From CAZIXN01 sp039180415 (GTDB lineage Bacteria; Planctomycetota; Phycisphaerae; Phycisphaerales; Phycisphaeraceae): a DNA stretch of 64,000 bases. Numbering within the stretch: the stretch's first letter is position 1; each line of letters starts with the position of its first letter. The stretch is from the NCBI GenBank assembly GCA_039180415.1, contig JBCDDH010000003.1, positions 1 through 64,000 on the forward strand, given 5' to 3'. A model generated the notes under the pieces. That model did not search any database, was not told the origin of the DNA, and saw nothing but the letters and a program-made list of their open reading frames with translations. Of this stretch, positions 1-7,658 are shown one piece after another. Position numbers and translations under genes: made by a program.

Positions 1-286
1 CCCCGATAAATTCATCCCACGGCAGATGATGCGTTTTCGTGAACAACGATTTTCAGAAACACCGCCAACAGAACGTTCAACGCAACTTGGAGGGTTGGGC
101 GGTTAAGACAAGAACGGTTGGGATCGGCGAGCAAAAGGACGGCAACGCGTTGAAGAGCGCCGATCCCAACCGTTCTTGTCTTAACCGCCCAACCCTCCAA
201 GTTGCGTTGAACGTTCTGTTGGCGGTGTTTCTGAAAATCGTTGTTCACGAAAACGCATCATCTGCCGTGGGATGAATTTATCGGGG
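1..286. repeat. Large inverted repeat (129-bp perfect arms, 28-bp loop)
   Basis: Bases 1-129 are the exact reverse complement of bases 158-286, with an unpaired 28-base spacer at 130-157. The left arm starts at the window edge, so the palindrome may extend further left. The arms look about half GC, clearly below the flanking DNA. Each arm gives a 78-codon open frame with the same N-terminus, an automatic result of the symmetry; I recognise no protein in it. It could be a real foldback element, a MITE-like remnant, or an assembly or amplification chimera at a contig end. Confidence 0.9.
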
Positions 287-476
287 ATGGATGGAGGGGG
301 AAGCTCCTATTTTTTTTTAAGCGTGAGCCGGCCCGCTAAATCTTGGTTAAAATATAATTGGATTAATCTTGCCCCCGGAAGCGTCCCGGTTCCCTCTTGA
401 GGGGCCGGGGCGTTTTTTGTTGCAACGACTGAACACACGCCGTGGCTCGGAGCGCGCGTGAGACGCTGGGCGAGGT
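287..476. other. Gene-free stretch after the inverted repeat
   Basis: No coding region is supported here. A short GGAG/CTCC stem at 293-307 is followed by a nine-T run at 310-318, which could end a plus-strand transcript coming from the palindrome. A TATAAT hexamer lies at 353-358 with no convincing -35 at normal spacing. If it is used, the transcript would reach the terminator at 382-418 after only about 50 bases, so a very short RNA is conceivable but unproven. Confidence 0.4.
382..418 (+). terminator. Rho-independent terminator
   Basis: A GC-rich stem (CGTCCCGGT at 382-390 against the GC run at 401-412, with some G-T pairs) encloses a short CTCTTGA loop and is followed by six T at 413-418. 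It points right. The gene it serves is not in the window, unless it ends a short RNA starting near 365. Confidence 0.75.
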
Positions 477-1148
477 TCAGACCTCGAGCCAGGTGGCGCC
501 GGTCAGCCGACCGCTTTCGTCGAAGGTGAACGCGGCACGGCGGTGGCCGGCGTGGTGCAGGTGCAACACGTCAAGCGCCGCGGCCTGCGTGCGGATCACG
601 GCGAAGTTGGCCTTGCCGGGTTCGGTTTCGGCTTCGCGTTCGGGGACGCGGTCACGCAGGCTCGGCGGCAGGTTGGGCGAGGGCGCGTCGGCGGGCGTGC
701 CCGGGGCGTGGGGCGCGAGGTAGCAACGCTTGCTGGATAACGTCGAGTCGTTCCAGCGTTGTTCGACGAACGCGCGGTCCTCGCCATCGACGTCGAAGGT
801 CAGCAGCCGCGTTGGGCCGGTGAGGCGGACCTGGAGCTTGGCCGTTCGGTCATAAAACACCCACGCCGCGGGGGCGGGTTCCCAGAGGTGATGGGCTTTC
901 GGAGAGCGGGTGTCGGTGTGGGCACAGACCCCCGGAAGGATGCCCGAGCTTGGGGGGAACGGGTCGACGTGGCGAAGGACGACCACGCGGGCCTGCGGTG
1001 CGTCGGAGCTGGGATCGAAACCGATGGGCGTGGTCACCAGCGTGGGCAGGTGGAAGCCGTGCTTGGCGGTGGTGGCGGCGTGATGCAGCTGCGCCCACGC
1101 GTCGGTGAGCACGTCGTCCAGCGAGGTCGGGGCGAGATCGTCGGCCAC
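477..1148 (-). CDS. Pyridoxamine 5'-phosphate oxidase-like flavin protein
   Basis: A predicted FMN-binding split-barrel protein of about 223 residues. It shows the usual landmarks of the PNPOx family: an ARVVVLR strand, a HTDTRSPK segment, an AWVFYD strand and a LQVRLTG strand. These would place FMN at the dimer interface; the substrate is not readable from sequence. The open frame continues upstream, but that part overlaps the preceding membrane-protein gene and is low-complexity Pro/Arg, so I prefer the GTG at 1148, just after that gene's stop at 1162. No clear ribosome site supports this choice. The gene closes a minus-strand pair with the membrane protein. It might oxidise pyridoxamine phosphate or another small molecule. 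Confidence 0.75.
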   Translation of the reverse strand: MADDLAPTSLDDVLTDAWAQLHHAATTAKHGFHLPTLVTTPIGFDPSSDAPQARVVVLRHVDPFPPSSGILPGVCAHTDTRSPKAHHLWEPAPAAWVFYDRTAKLQVRLTGPTRLLTFDVDGEDRAFVEQRWNDSTLSSKRCYLAPHAPGTPADAPSPNLPPSLRDRVPEREAETEPGKANFAVIRTQAAALDVLHLHHAGHRRAAFTFDESGRLTGATWLEV

Positions 1149-1161
1149 AAACAGCGGGGCT

Positions 1162-1596
1162 TTAAGGGGCGGGCGTGGAGGCGGCGTCGGTGGAGACGCC
1201 GGCGGCCTTGAGTTGCTTGCGGGCCTTGCGGGCGGCGACGAACGACTTGATGCCGACGGCCAAGTAGGCGGCACAGATCAACAACAGCGCGAACTGCGAC
1301 GTGAGCGCGACCGCGCTCCCTTCGTTCGCGAGCGTCTTGGGGATGCGGGCGCCGCCGCCGAGGATGCCCAGCACGGCGAAGAGCAGGGCGACGTGGATCG
1401 CGTGCTTCCGGGCCGAGGCCTTGAAGGCGACCACGCCGCAGACCGCCAGCAGCACGCCGAAGACGGCGGGGATGTACTTCGAATATTTGGCCATGAACGA
1501 GGCGTCGGCGTCGGCCGGGCCGGAGATCCAACCCAGCCCGACGCCCGCGGCGATGAGCGCGGCCCCGGCGGCGAGGGTAATCGTGGGCATGTGCAT
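1162..1596 (-). CDS. Small four-helix membrane protein, unknown function
   Basis: The 144-residue product has about four hydrophobic helices: near residues 5-25, 40-60, 68-88 and 100-122. It ends in a basic, then Ala/Thr-rich tail. The start at 1596 (MHMPT) is preceded by AAGGA at good spacing, so the longer open frame from 1656 is rejected. Similar small proteins of unknown role occur in planctomycetes (from memory of the family pattern, not searched). It lies directly upstream of the flavin protein with a 13-base gap and is probably cotranscribed with it. No catalytic motif is visible. Confidence 0.7.
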   Translation of the reverse strand: MHMPTITLAAGAALIAAGVGLGWISGPADADASFMAKYSKYIPAVFGVLLAVCGVVAFKASARKHAIHVALLFAVLGILGGGARIPKTLANEGSAVALTSQFALLLICAAYLAVGIKSFVAARKARKQLKAAGVSTDAASTPAP

Positions 1597-1671
1597 GGGG
1601 GGTTCCTTGACCTCAAACGGTGGAGAGCGATGCGGATAACCGTGCGCACCGGACACGATCGTAGGCGACGA

Positions 1672-2172
1672 TCAGCATCGCGTGGTCACGACGCGGAGGC
1701 GGTCGAGGTAAGCGCGGGGCAGTCCGTGGTATTCGGCGCCGCGGACGATCGCGGCGAGATACATCGTCGACGGGGCCGCGGGCTCGTTGAAGCCACGCAC
1801 GGCGAAGTAAGTGATCGCAACGTCGGCGCCGTGGCCGGGCGGGCGTCGCACCGTCAGCTCGCCGCGTCGGTACATGCCTTCATCGACGGCTTCGTACATG
1901 TCCAGCGAACGCAAGTCGCCGGCCGTCACTTCGTACAGCACGCCCCACACGCCGCCATCAAGCGAGGCTTGCGGTTCCTCGGGAGGTACGTGGTGCGGCG
2001 GTTCGATCGAGGCGACGCCGCCTTGCCAATCGCCGTCTGACCGCACGGGAAAGGTCAGCGCCACGCCGTCGGCGAACGCCGCGCTCACCGCGTCGGAGCC
2101 GGGGCAGCGGCGTTTCATCTGAACCGGGTCGAGGTTGGAGCCGTAGGCGAAGTAAAGGCGTCGTCCAGGCAT
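1672..2172 (-). CDS. Gamma-glutamylcyclotransferase-like protein
   Basis: This 166-residue protein starts with the family's signature YFAYGSNL (residues 7-14), which forms the substrate loop of the GGCT/AIG2 fold. The downstream YEAVDEGMYRR stretch contains an acidic residue where the catalytic Glu is expected. GGCT enzymes release 5-oxoproline from gamma-glutamyl peptides; many bacterial members act on unknown gamma-glutamyl amines. It stands alone between the membrane protein and the divergent FKBP gene. The fold is clear, the substrate is not. Confidence 0.85.
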   Translation of the reverse strand: MPGRRLYFAYGSNLDPVQMKRRCPGSDAVSAAFADGVALTFPVRSDGDWQGGVASIEPPHHVPPEEPQASLDGGVWGVLYEVTAGDLRSLDMYEAVDEGMYRRGELTVRRPPGHGADVAITYFAVRGFNEPAAPSTMYLAAIVRGAEYHGLPRAYLDRLRVVTTRC

Positions 2173-2330
2173 GAGGCGATGTTAAACCGGCCCGCCGCGT
2201 GGGCGCTCGCGCCGGTCACTATCATTCCGCTTCACGGCGGGCGTGGTCTCTTCGTGGAGTTCGCGACCGACGGAAGGCGGCTTGAAAATCAAGCCCGCGC
2301 TCGAACCGTCCGATCAGGAAGGATTTTTAG

Positions 2331-3326
2331 ATGATGCTGCGTTCCCTGAATTCTCGCACCCCGGCCCGGATCGGGCTTTCCGGACTGGCGTTCGCCGCCC
2401 TGAGCGTTTCGGCGTGTGCCCAAACCGAAGGCGTCGAAGAGGCCGCGGCCAACGCCACGGCCGAGGTCCAGCCCGCGGAGCCCGAGTCCGCCGCCGAAGC
2501 TCCGAGCAACGGCGACGCGCCCGACGGCGCTTTGAGCCAGGAAGACCTCGCCGCGATGTTTGGTATGACGGCCCCCGCGCCGCCGGCCGACTACTCCGCC
2601 GGCCCCGACGCCGAAGGCTTCGATAGCTTCGAGCAGCGCGTCAGCTACGCCATCGGCGCGAGCATGGGCGGTCAGATGGCCCGGGAGTTCGCCGAGTTCG
2701 ACTTCGCCGTGGATGCGGAGAAGTTCGGCGAAGGCTTTGGCGACGCGGCCGATCCTCGCGCCGACGGCAAGCTCACCGAGGCGCAGATGCAGGAGACGCT
2801 GATGCAGTTCCAATCCGACATCCAGCAGCGACAGATGGCCAAGCTGCAGGCAAGCATCAACGCCGATACCGAGTTCCTCCGCAACAACGCCGAAGCCGAC
2901 GGCGTGGTCGTTACCGACTCCGGCGTGCAGTATCGCGTGACCGAGCTGGGCGACGGTCCCAAGCCCGGCCCGAGCGATACGGTGCTCGTGCACTACGAGG
3001 GCAAGCTCCTGGACGGCCACGTCTTCGACTCGTCGGTCCAACGCGGCCAGCCCGTGCCGTTCCCGCTGGACGGCGTGATCCCCGGGTTCCAGGCCGGCTT
3101 GACGCAGATGCCCGTGGGCTCCAAGGGCACGCTGTTCATTCCCGCCGATCAGGCGTACGGCATGCAGCCCCCGCCCGGCTCGGGCATCGGCCCAAGCCAG
3201 ATGCTGATCTTCGACGTGGAGCTGATCGAACTGCTCGAAACCGTCGAGCCCGCGGCGGAAGCTCCGGCAGAGCACGACCACGACCACGCGTCCCACTCTG
3301 ACGCCGACCACGACCACGCCGAATGA
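2331..3326 (+). CDS. FKBP-type peptidyl-prolyl isomerase, lipoprotein with His-rich tail
   Basis: A 331-residue envelope foldase. An N-terminal signal ends in a lipobox (LSVSAC, Cys29), so it is probably lipid-anchored. An Ala/Glu-rich spacer leads to an FKBP_N dimerisation region (about 100-190) and an FKBP_C catalytic domain (about 195-300) with VHYEGKLLDG, FDSS, GVIPGF and MPVGSKG, as in Mip/FkpA. The catalytic domain has an extra PPPGSG loop near the YG motif. The last 18 residues are rich in His and Asp (EHDHDHASHSD...), which suggests metal binding as in SlyD tails. AGGAAGGA at 2316-2323 fixes the start. The stop overlaps the next gene's ATG (ATGA). Confidence 0.9.
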   Translation: MMLRSLNSRTPARIGLSGLAFAALSVSACAQTEGVEEAAANATAEVQPAEPESAAEAPSNGDAPDGALSQEDLAAMFGMTAPAPPADYSAGPDAEGFDSFEQRVSYAIGASMGGQMAREFAEFDFAVDAEKFGEGFGDAADPRADGKLTEAQMQETLMQFQSDIQQRQMAKLQASINADTEFLRNNAEADGVVVTDSGVQYRVTELGDGPKPGPSDTVLVHYEGKLLDGHVFDSSVQRGQPVPFPLDGVIPGFQAGLTQMPVGSKGTLFIPADQAYGMQPPPGSGIGPSQMLIFDVELIELLETVEPAAEAPAEHDHDHASHSDADHDHAE

Positions 3327-4126
3327 GCACGCCTCGAAAGACCGCGATGCACGAACTCACGCTGCCGATTCCGCTGGTCATGCTGCCCGGGCTTGGGGCC
3401 GACGGCGCGATGTTCGCCGCGCAACGTAAAGCCTTCGGTGACGACGCGATCGTGGTGCCCGACTGGCTGCCGCCTCACGACGACGAGCCGCTGCACTTGT
3501 ACGCCAAGCGGTTCGCCGAGCTGCTGGGCCCGACGCTGCCGAGCAAGTACGCGTTGGCGGGCGTGTCGTTCGGCGGCATGCTCGCGCAGGAGATGCTCCG
3601 GCACCTCGAACCCAAGCCCGCGACCCTGCTGCTGATCAGCTCGGCCCGCACCGCCGAGTCGGTGCCGACGGTCGGCGGCTTGCTGGCGGCGTTCGGCGGC
3701 ACCGCGCCGCTCCCGGCCCTCGCCGTATTCCACAAGCTCGCGTCCGTGCCCTTCGCGAAGCTCAATGGCGGCGACGACCAGGCCGTCTCGACCTTTATCG
3801 AGATGGCCAAGCGATGCGACCCGGCGACGTTCCGCTGGTCGCTGCAACGCGTCGCCGCGTGGGAAGGGCCGCCGGAACTCATCTCTTCGGGCGTGCCGGT
3901 TCACGCGATCCACGGCCGAAAAGACCCGGTGCTCAAGTGCATCCCGTCGCTCACCGATCGCGTCGTCCCCGAAGGCAAACACCTGATCGCGTCCACGCAC
4001 GCCAAGACCGTGAATCGCTTCCTGTTCGATCGTGTCCTCGAGGTCTGCCCCGAGGCTCAGGCGGAATATCCGGCCATCGAAGACCCGGACGTCACGGTCG
4101 CCCGCCGGGCCGCGTTGGCGGGTTAA
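3323..4126 (+). CDS. Alpha/beta hydrolase
   Basis: A 267-residue cytosolic protein with no signal peptide. It has an oxyanion-type LPGLGADG loop (about 21-28), a nucleophile elbow GVSFGG (Ser near residue 82), an acid in HGRKDP and a candidate catalytic His in GKHLIAS, together a full triad. The substrate is unknown; the compact cap region fits a small ester or thioester hydrolase. The start codon overlaps the FKBP stop by four bases, so the two are translationally coupled. It ends convergently with the WG-repeat gene. Confidence 0.8.
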   Translation: MSTPRKTAMHELTLPIPLVMLPGLGADGAMFAAQRKAFGDDAIVVPDWLPPHDDEPLHLYAKRFAELLGPTLPSKYALAGVSFGGMLAQEMLRHLEPKPATLLLISSARTAESVPTVGGLLAAFGGTAPLPALAVFHKLASVPFAKLNGGDDQAVSTFIEMAKRCDPATFRWSLQRVAAWEGPPELISSGVPVHAIHGRKDPVLKCIPSLTDRVVPEGKHLIASTHAKTVNRFLFDRVLEVCPEAQAEYPAIEDPDVTVARRAALAG

Positions 4127-4157
4127 GCCCGTCGGCACGGCTTCGCTGACGGAGCCG

Positions 4158-5633
4158 TCACTCCATCGGCTCGGGGATGACGCCCTCGGATGACGGCTCG
4201 GGCTTTTCCACGTTCGGATCCTCCAAAGACTCGTCGACCTGATACGCCGGATCGAGCGGAACGCCTTCGATCTTGTCGGGATCTAGCAGCCCATCGGGCG
4301 TGTCGCGTGGCAGGCGTTCTTCGTACAGAAACTCCGGCTCGTAAGGCACGGGAAAGTTCGCGTCGTCGCCCCGAAAGATCAGGGTGCGCTGCGGAACCGC
4401 CGAAGACCGGGGGAAACGCAAGAGTAGTGACCTAGTACCCGAAGTGCGGTCCAGGATGGGCGTGCCACGCAGGCTGACCCCGCGGCGTCCCAGGATCTCC
4501 CCGGAGTTGCGCGGCTGCGCACGGGTGAGGTCGGCGGGATCGAACGAGACGCCGCCGTCGGTCGTGACGTACGCCATGTGCGTGCCGTCGGAGAGCGTGG
4601 CGAACCCGCGTTCGAACGGTTCGGCAACGGCGAATTCGGGAAACAGCCCGGTTGCCCCTTCTCGGTCGATGAAGCCGTAGAGGCCGCGGAAGCGGATCAT
4701 GGCCAGCCGGTCGTCGAAGTCATCCGCCCAATCGAACTGTGGGGCCAACTCCCATTGACCGGCACGGTTGATGTAGCCCCAGCCATTGCGATCGCCGGGA
4801 TTCCCGATCTGCGCGACCGCGGCGAGCTTGTCGGTGAAGTCGCGCGCTTGGTCGAACTGCGGCGGGATCGCCACGTCGAAGCCCTGCGACAGGTACCCGA
4901 ACTTGTACGAGCCGTCGGGCATGAGCATTTGGAACGCGGCGAGGTTCTCGTTGAAGTCGCGCAGCTCGGTGATGCGGCCGGAGGTGTCTTGCCACTTCAC
5001 CTTGCCGCGGACGTCGATGTAGCCCCAGTGCGCCGGTTGGCCGTCGCGGTCCAGGAACCGAACCGCCGCCAAGCCGTCGTGGAACGAACGCGCCACCGCG
5101 AACTGCGGTTCGATCACTTCTTTGAGTGCGCGGTTCACAAAGCCGATCCGCCCGCCGCGCTGCACCGCCGCGTACTCCTCGTTGAAACGCAGGATCGCCT
5201 CGTAGGTCGGCGGCATCACGACCCGGCCGCGCTGGTCGATGAAGCCTTCGCGTTCGCCTTCACGGAAGATCGCCAAGTCGTCGAAGAAACGATCGACCCA
5301 TTCGAAGCGCGGCTCGATCAGCCAGTCGCCCACGCCGTTGATGAAGCCGGTCTTGCCGTTGTCCGCGATCGCCCGGGCGCGGCCGTCGACGCCGTCGTCG
5401 GTCCAGAGGAATTCCGGCAGGAAGGTGAACAAGCCGCGCTGATCGATCAACCCCCATCGACCGTCCAGCTGCGCGGGAAACAATTCGCTGCCCGGGCGGG
5501 CGTTGTCCAGCACGAGGCTGTTGCGGGAGAAGAAGCGGTAATAATTGAACCAGATGGTGTCCTGCGCGGATGCGATGGAAAGCGGAGCCAGCATGAACGC
5601 CAGCGCGAGCAGGGGAGCGAAGCAACGGGTCAT
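4158..5633 (-). CDS. Secreted WG-repeat protein
   Basis: A 491-residue protein with a signal peptide (residues 1-23, cleavage after ASA). It carries about eight WG repeats of roughly 50 residues, each with a W/YGxIDxRG-like strand pair: WGLIDQRG, GFINGVG, GFIDQRG, GFVNRAL, WGYIDVRG, WGYINRAG, GFIDREG. A proline- and acid-rich C-terminus follows. WG repeats form beta-rich scaffolds, usually of unknown role. GGAGA ahead of the ATG at 5633 supports this start; the longer frame running upstream overlaps the divergent ArfB gene and is not coding. It is probably periplasmic or surface exposed. Confidence 0.85.
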   Translation of the reverse strand: MTRCFAPLLALAFMLAPLSIASAQDTIWFNYYRFFSRNSLVLDNARPGSELFPAQLDGRWGLIDQRGLFTFLPEFLWTDDGVDGRARAIADNGKTGFINGVGDWLIEPRFEWVDRFFDDLAIFREGEREGFIDQRGRVVMPPTYEAILRFNEEYAAVQRGGRIGFVNRALKEVIEPQFAVARSFHDGLAAVRFLDRDGQPAHWGYIDVRGKVKWQDTSGRITELRDFNENLAAFQMLMPDGSYKFGYLSQGFDVAIPPQFDQARDFTDKLAAVAQIGNPGDRNGWGYINRAGQWELAPQFDWADDFDDRLAMIRFRGLYGFIDREGATGLFPEFAVAEPFERGFATLSDGTHMAYVTTDGGVSFDPADLTRAQPRNSGEILGRRGVSLRGTPILDRTSGTRSLLLRFPRSSAVPQRTLIFRGDDANFPVPYEPEFLYEERLPRDTPDGLLDPDKIEGVPLDPAYQVDESLEDPNVEKPEPSSEGVIPEPME

Positions 5634-5703
5634 GACGAATTCTCCGGGAAGACAAACCGGCATTCCTATCGTACCCGCGACCGATTCTGGCATGATGAGA
5701 TCG

Positions 5704-6165
5704 ATGTCCGAGCCGCCGCCGAGCTTCGATCCGCACCCCGAGGACGTGCACCTGCCCGGCGGGCGGGTGTTGCGGCGGTCGGCATTGAATTTTTCGGCGT
5801 CGCGGAGCGGCGGGCCGGGCGGGCAGAACGTGAACAAGGTGAACACCAAGGCCACGCTCACGGTGGCGGCCGAGGAACTGGCCGCGGTGCTCCCCGGTGA
5901 CGCGGTGCGGCGGCTGCCGGGCTTGGCGGGGCACCGCTGGGCGGGCGACCGGCTGGTCATCGCGGCCAGCGACAGCCGTAGTCTGGTGAGCAACCGCCGG
6001 GCCTGCGTGGCGCGGCTGCGGGAGTTGCTCGTGGCGGCGCTGCACCGGCCGCGCGTCCGCCGGGCGACCCGGCCCAGCCGAGGCGTGACCGAACGCCGCC
6101 TGGACGCCAAGAAACGCCGCGGCGCCCTGAAGCGTCAGCGGCGGGGCGGCGACGATATGGGGTGA
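5704..6165 (+). CDS. arfB: ArfB/YaeJ-like peptidyl-tRNA hydrolase (GGQ domain)
   Basis: A 153-residue protein with a release-factor type catalytic loop SGGPGGQNVNKVNTKA (about 34-49) and a strongly basic C-terminal tail ending in KKRRGALKRQRRGGDD. That is the layout of ArfB/YaeJ and ICT1, which enter the empty mRNA channel of stalled ribosomes with the basic tail and hydrolyse the peptidyl-tRNA with the GGQ. No codon-recognition domain is present. Three ATGs (5692, 5695, 5704) are possible; none has a clear ribosome site and I chose MSEPPP. It is divergent from the WG gene across about 70 bases. Confidence 0.85.
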   Translation: MSEPPPSFDPHPEDVHLPGGRVLRRSALNFSASRSGGPGGQNVNKVNTKATLTVAAEELAAVLPGDAVRRLPGLAGHRWAGDRLVIAASDSRSLVSNRRACVARLRELLVAALHRPRVRRATRPSRGVTERRLDAKKRRGALKRQRRGGDDMG

Positions 6166-6197
6166 GCCGGTCGTCTCCGCGCGATACGCTGGTTGCG

Positions 6198-6752
6198 ATG
6201 AGGACAACTCCAACGCCCGACAAGCCTTACACCATCGCGACGTTAGCGTACCTGTTCGATGCGCAAGGCCGGGTGCTGATGTTGCACCGTTGTAAGCCCC
6301 CGAACGAATCACTCTACTCCCCGATCGGCGGCAAACTGGAGGTCGGCATCGGCGAGAGCCCGCACGTCTCGTGTGCCCGCGAGATCGAAGAGGAAGCCGG
6401 CGTAACCGTCAACCCCTTCGAATTACACCTCACCGGCGTCGTGTCCGAGTCGAATTACATGGGCCTCGGCCACTGGTTGATGTTCTTGTACGAGTTGCCG
6501 CGGCCCGTGTCGGTGACGAGGCGGGAGTTCGACGAGGGCCGGCTCAGCTGGCACGAACCCGCCGACCTGGCGGACCTGGAGCTGCCCGTCAGCGACCGGG
6601 ACCACCTCTGGCCGCTGTTCTTGGCTCATCGCGGCGGTTTTTTCGCGGCCCACCTGGCGTGCGAGGGCGACGTGATCACCCGGCACCTTTACCAATCCCT
6701 CCCCGCTCGGCCACAGCCCGCTGACCCTTTGACCCCTCGGGACCGTCCGTAA
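6198..6752 (+). CDS. Nudix hydrolase
   Basis: A 184-residue protein of the MutT/Nudix fold. The Nudix box is at about 39-63: GGKLEVGIGESP followed by REIEEEAGV, which supplies the metal-binding Glu residues. Two extra residues (IG) sit in the loop between the first Gly and the first Glu compared with the textbook GX5E spacing. The family hydrolyses nucleoside diphosphates linked to another group; the substrate here is unknown. The start is taken at MRTTPTP; the frame continues 12 codons further upstream and would overlap the ArfB stop. Confidence 0.85.
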   Translation: MRTTPTPDKPYTIATLAYLFDAQGRVLMLHRCKPPNESLYSPIGGKLEVGIGESPHVSCAREIEEEAGVTVNPFELHLTGVVSESNYMGLGHWLMFLYELPRPVSVTRREFDEGRLSWHEPADLADLELPVSDRDHLWPLFLAHRGGFFAAHLACEGDVITRHLYQSLPARPQPADPLTPRDRP

Positions 6753-6952
6753 ATCGCCGAAACTTCGGGGCTCAAATGAAGCAGCCGGGAAAATCGTCAA
6801 CCACGGGTTCGCCTTGAACCGATGCACTAGGCAGAAGTCCGCTGGCCTCCGGGCGTTGCGGGCCGTATGTTGGATATCCCGGCCCGCGCCGGGCTTGCTC
6901 CCGGAAACCGCGAAGTGCTCCGGCCCGAATGAGACTGAAAGGACCGCCGACC

Positions 6953-7570
6953 ATGTTGACCCGTCGTTTCCGCGTTTTCGCCCCGGCCGCTGCGCTCACC
7001 TTGGGTGCCGCTTCGCTGGTGGGCTGCACCGCCGACCGCCACACCTTTTCCTCGACGCCCCTGGCTCCCAAGGGCGTGGACGTGACTTACATCCAAAGCG
7101 GCGAGACGGCCTGGTCTTACGACATCCCCGCCGGCCAGAAGCTCACCCTCGAGTTCACCCGCGACGGCCAGTTCAGTGGGTTCAAGGTGCCCCGGACCCC
7201 CGCGACCGCGATGGAGTGGTACATCAGCGATCTCGGCACCGGCGACGACATCTCGGGCCACCCCGGAAAATTCGGCGCCCAAGACTCCGGGTCCATCGAG
7301 CTCACCGGCGCACCCATCCAGATCAACCTTCGGCTTCTCGACGTCGATACCCCCGACGACACCCCCGCCCCGATCGAGGTCGTCCCGCCTCCGCCGCCGG
7401 CGATCGATGACGCCGATGAAGTTCCCGCGCCGCCGCCGACCGTGGAAGAAGCGCCCGTCGAAATCCCCGCCCCCGAGCCGATGATCGAAGACGTCGTCGC
7501 GCCCGAGGCCGACGCGGTCGAAGAGGCCGTGGACGCCGTGGAAGAGGCGGCTAACGAGCTTGAGAAGTAA
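6953..7570 (+). CDS. Putative lipoprotein with Pro/Glu-rich C-terminal tail
   Basis: A 205-residue protein with an N-terminal signal ending in ASLVGC, a good lipobox with Cys near residue 25. A compact domain of about 95 residues with beta-strand character follows. The last 80 residues are Pro/Glu/Val-rich (VVPPPPPAIDD and similar), probably extended and wall- or periplasm-spanning. AAAGGA at 6938-6943 supports the start at 6953 over the ATG at 6929. I do not recognise the domain. The 200 bases upstream hold no gene. A strong terminator follows at 7612. Confidence 0.7.
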   Translation: MLTRRFRVFAPAAALTLGAASLVGCTADRHTFSSTPLAPKGVDVTYIQSGETAWSYDIPAGQKLTLEFTRDGQFSGFKVPRTPATAMEWYISDLGTGDDISGHPGKFGAQDSGSIELTGAPIQINLRLLDVDTPDDTPAPIEVVPPPPPAIDDADEVPAPPPTVEEAPVEIPAPEPMIEDVVAPEADAVEEAVDAVEEAANELEK

Positions 7571-7611
7571 GCACGTCAGCCTCGCCGGGCGGCCCTAAAC
7601 CCCGATGGTCC

Positions 7612-7643
7612 CGCCCGGCGTCCCTCCGACGCCGGGCGTTTTT
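7612..7643 (+). terminator. Strong Rho-independent terminator
   Basis: An 11-bp perfect stem (7612-7622 with 7628-7638, CGCCCGGCGTC and its complement) with a five-base loop is followed by five T at 7639-7643. It ends the lipoprotein transcript and lies 15 bases ahead of the next gene's chosen start. Confidence 0.92.
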
Positions 7644-7658
7644 GTTTGCAGGCCAGCG

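Noticed and set aside
12..275. Two 78-codon open frames with identical N-termini, one on each strand
   Set aside because: They are mirror products of the inverted repeat; neither has a recognisable domain or a ribosome site.
4119..4131. Short palindrome CGGGTTAAGCCCG at the hydrolase stop codon
   Set aside because: It is shorter and imperfect and differs in sequence from the two matching 26-mers, so I did not add it to that repeat family.
4578..5900. 440-codon plus-strand frame opposite the WG-repeat gene
   Set aside because: It is antisense to a gene with a signal peptide and clear repeats; composition is low-complexity, as expected for a shadow frame in high-GC DNA.
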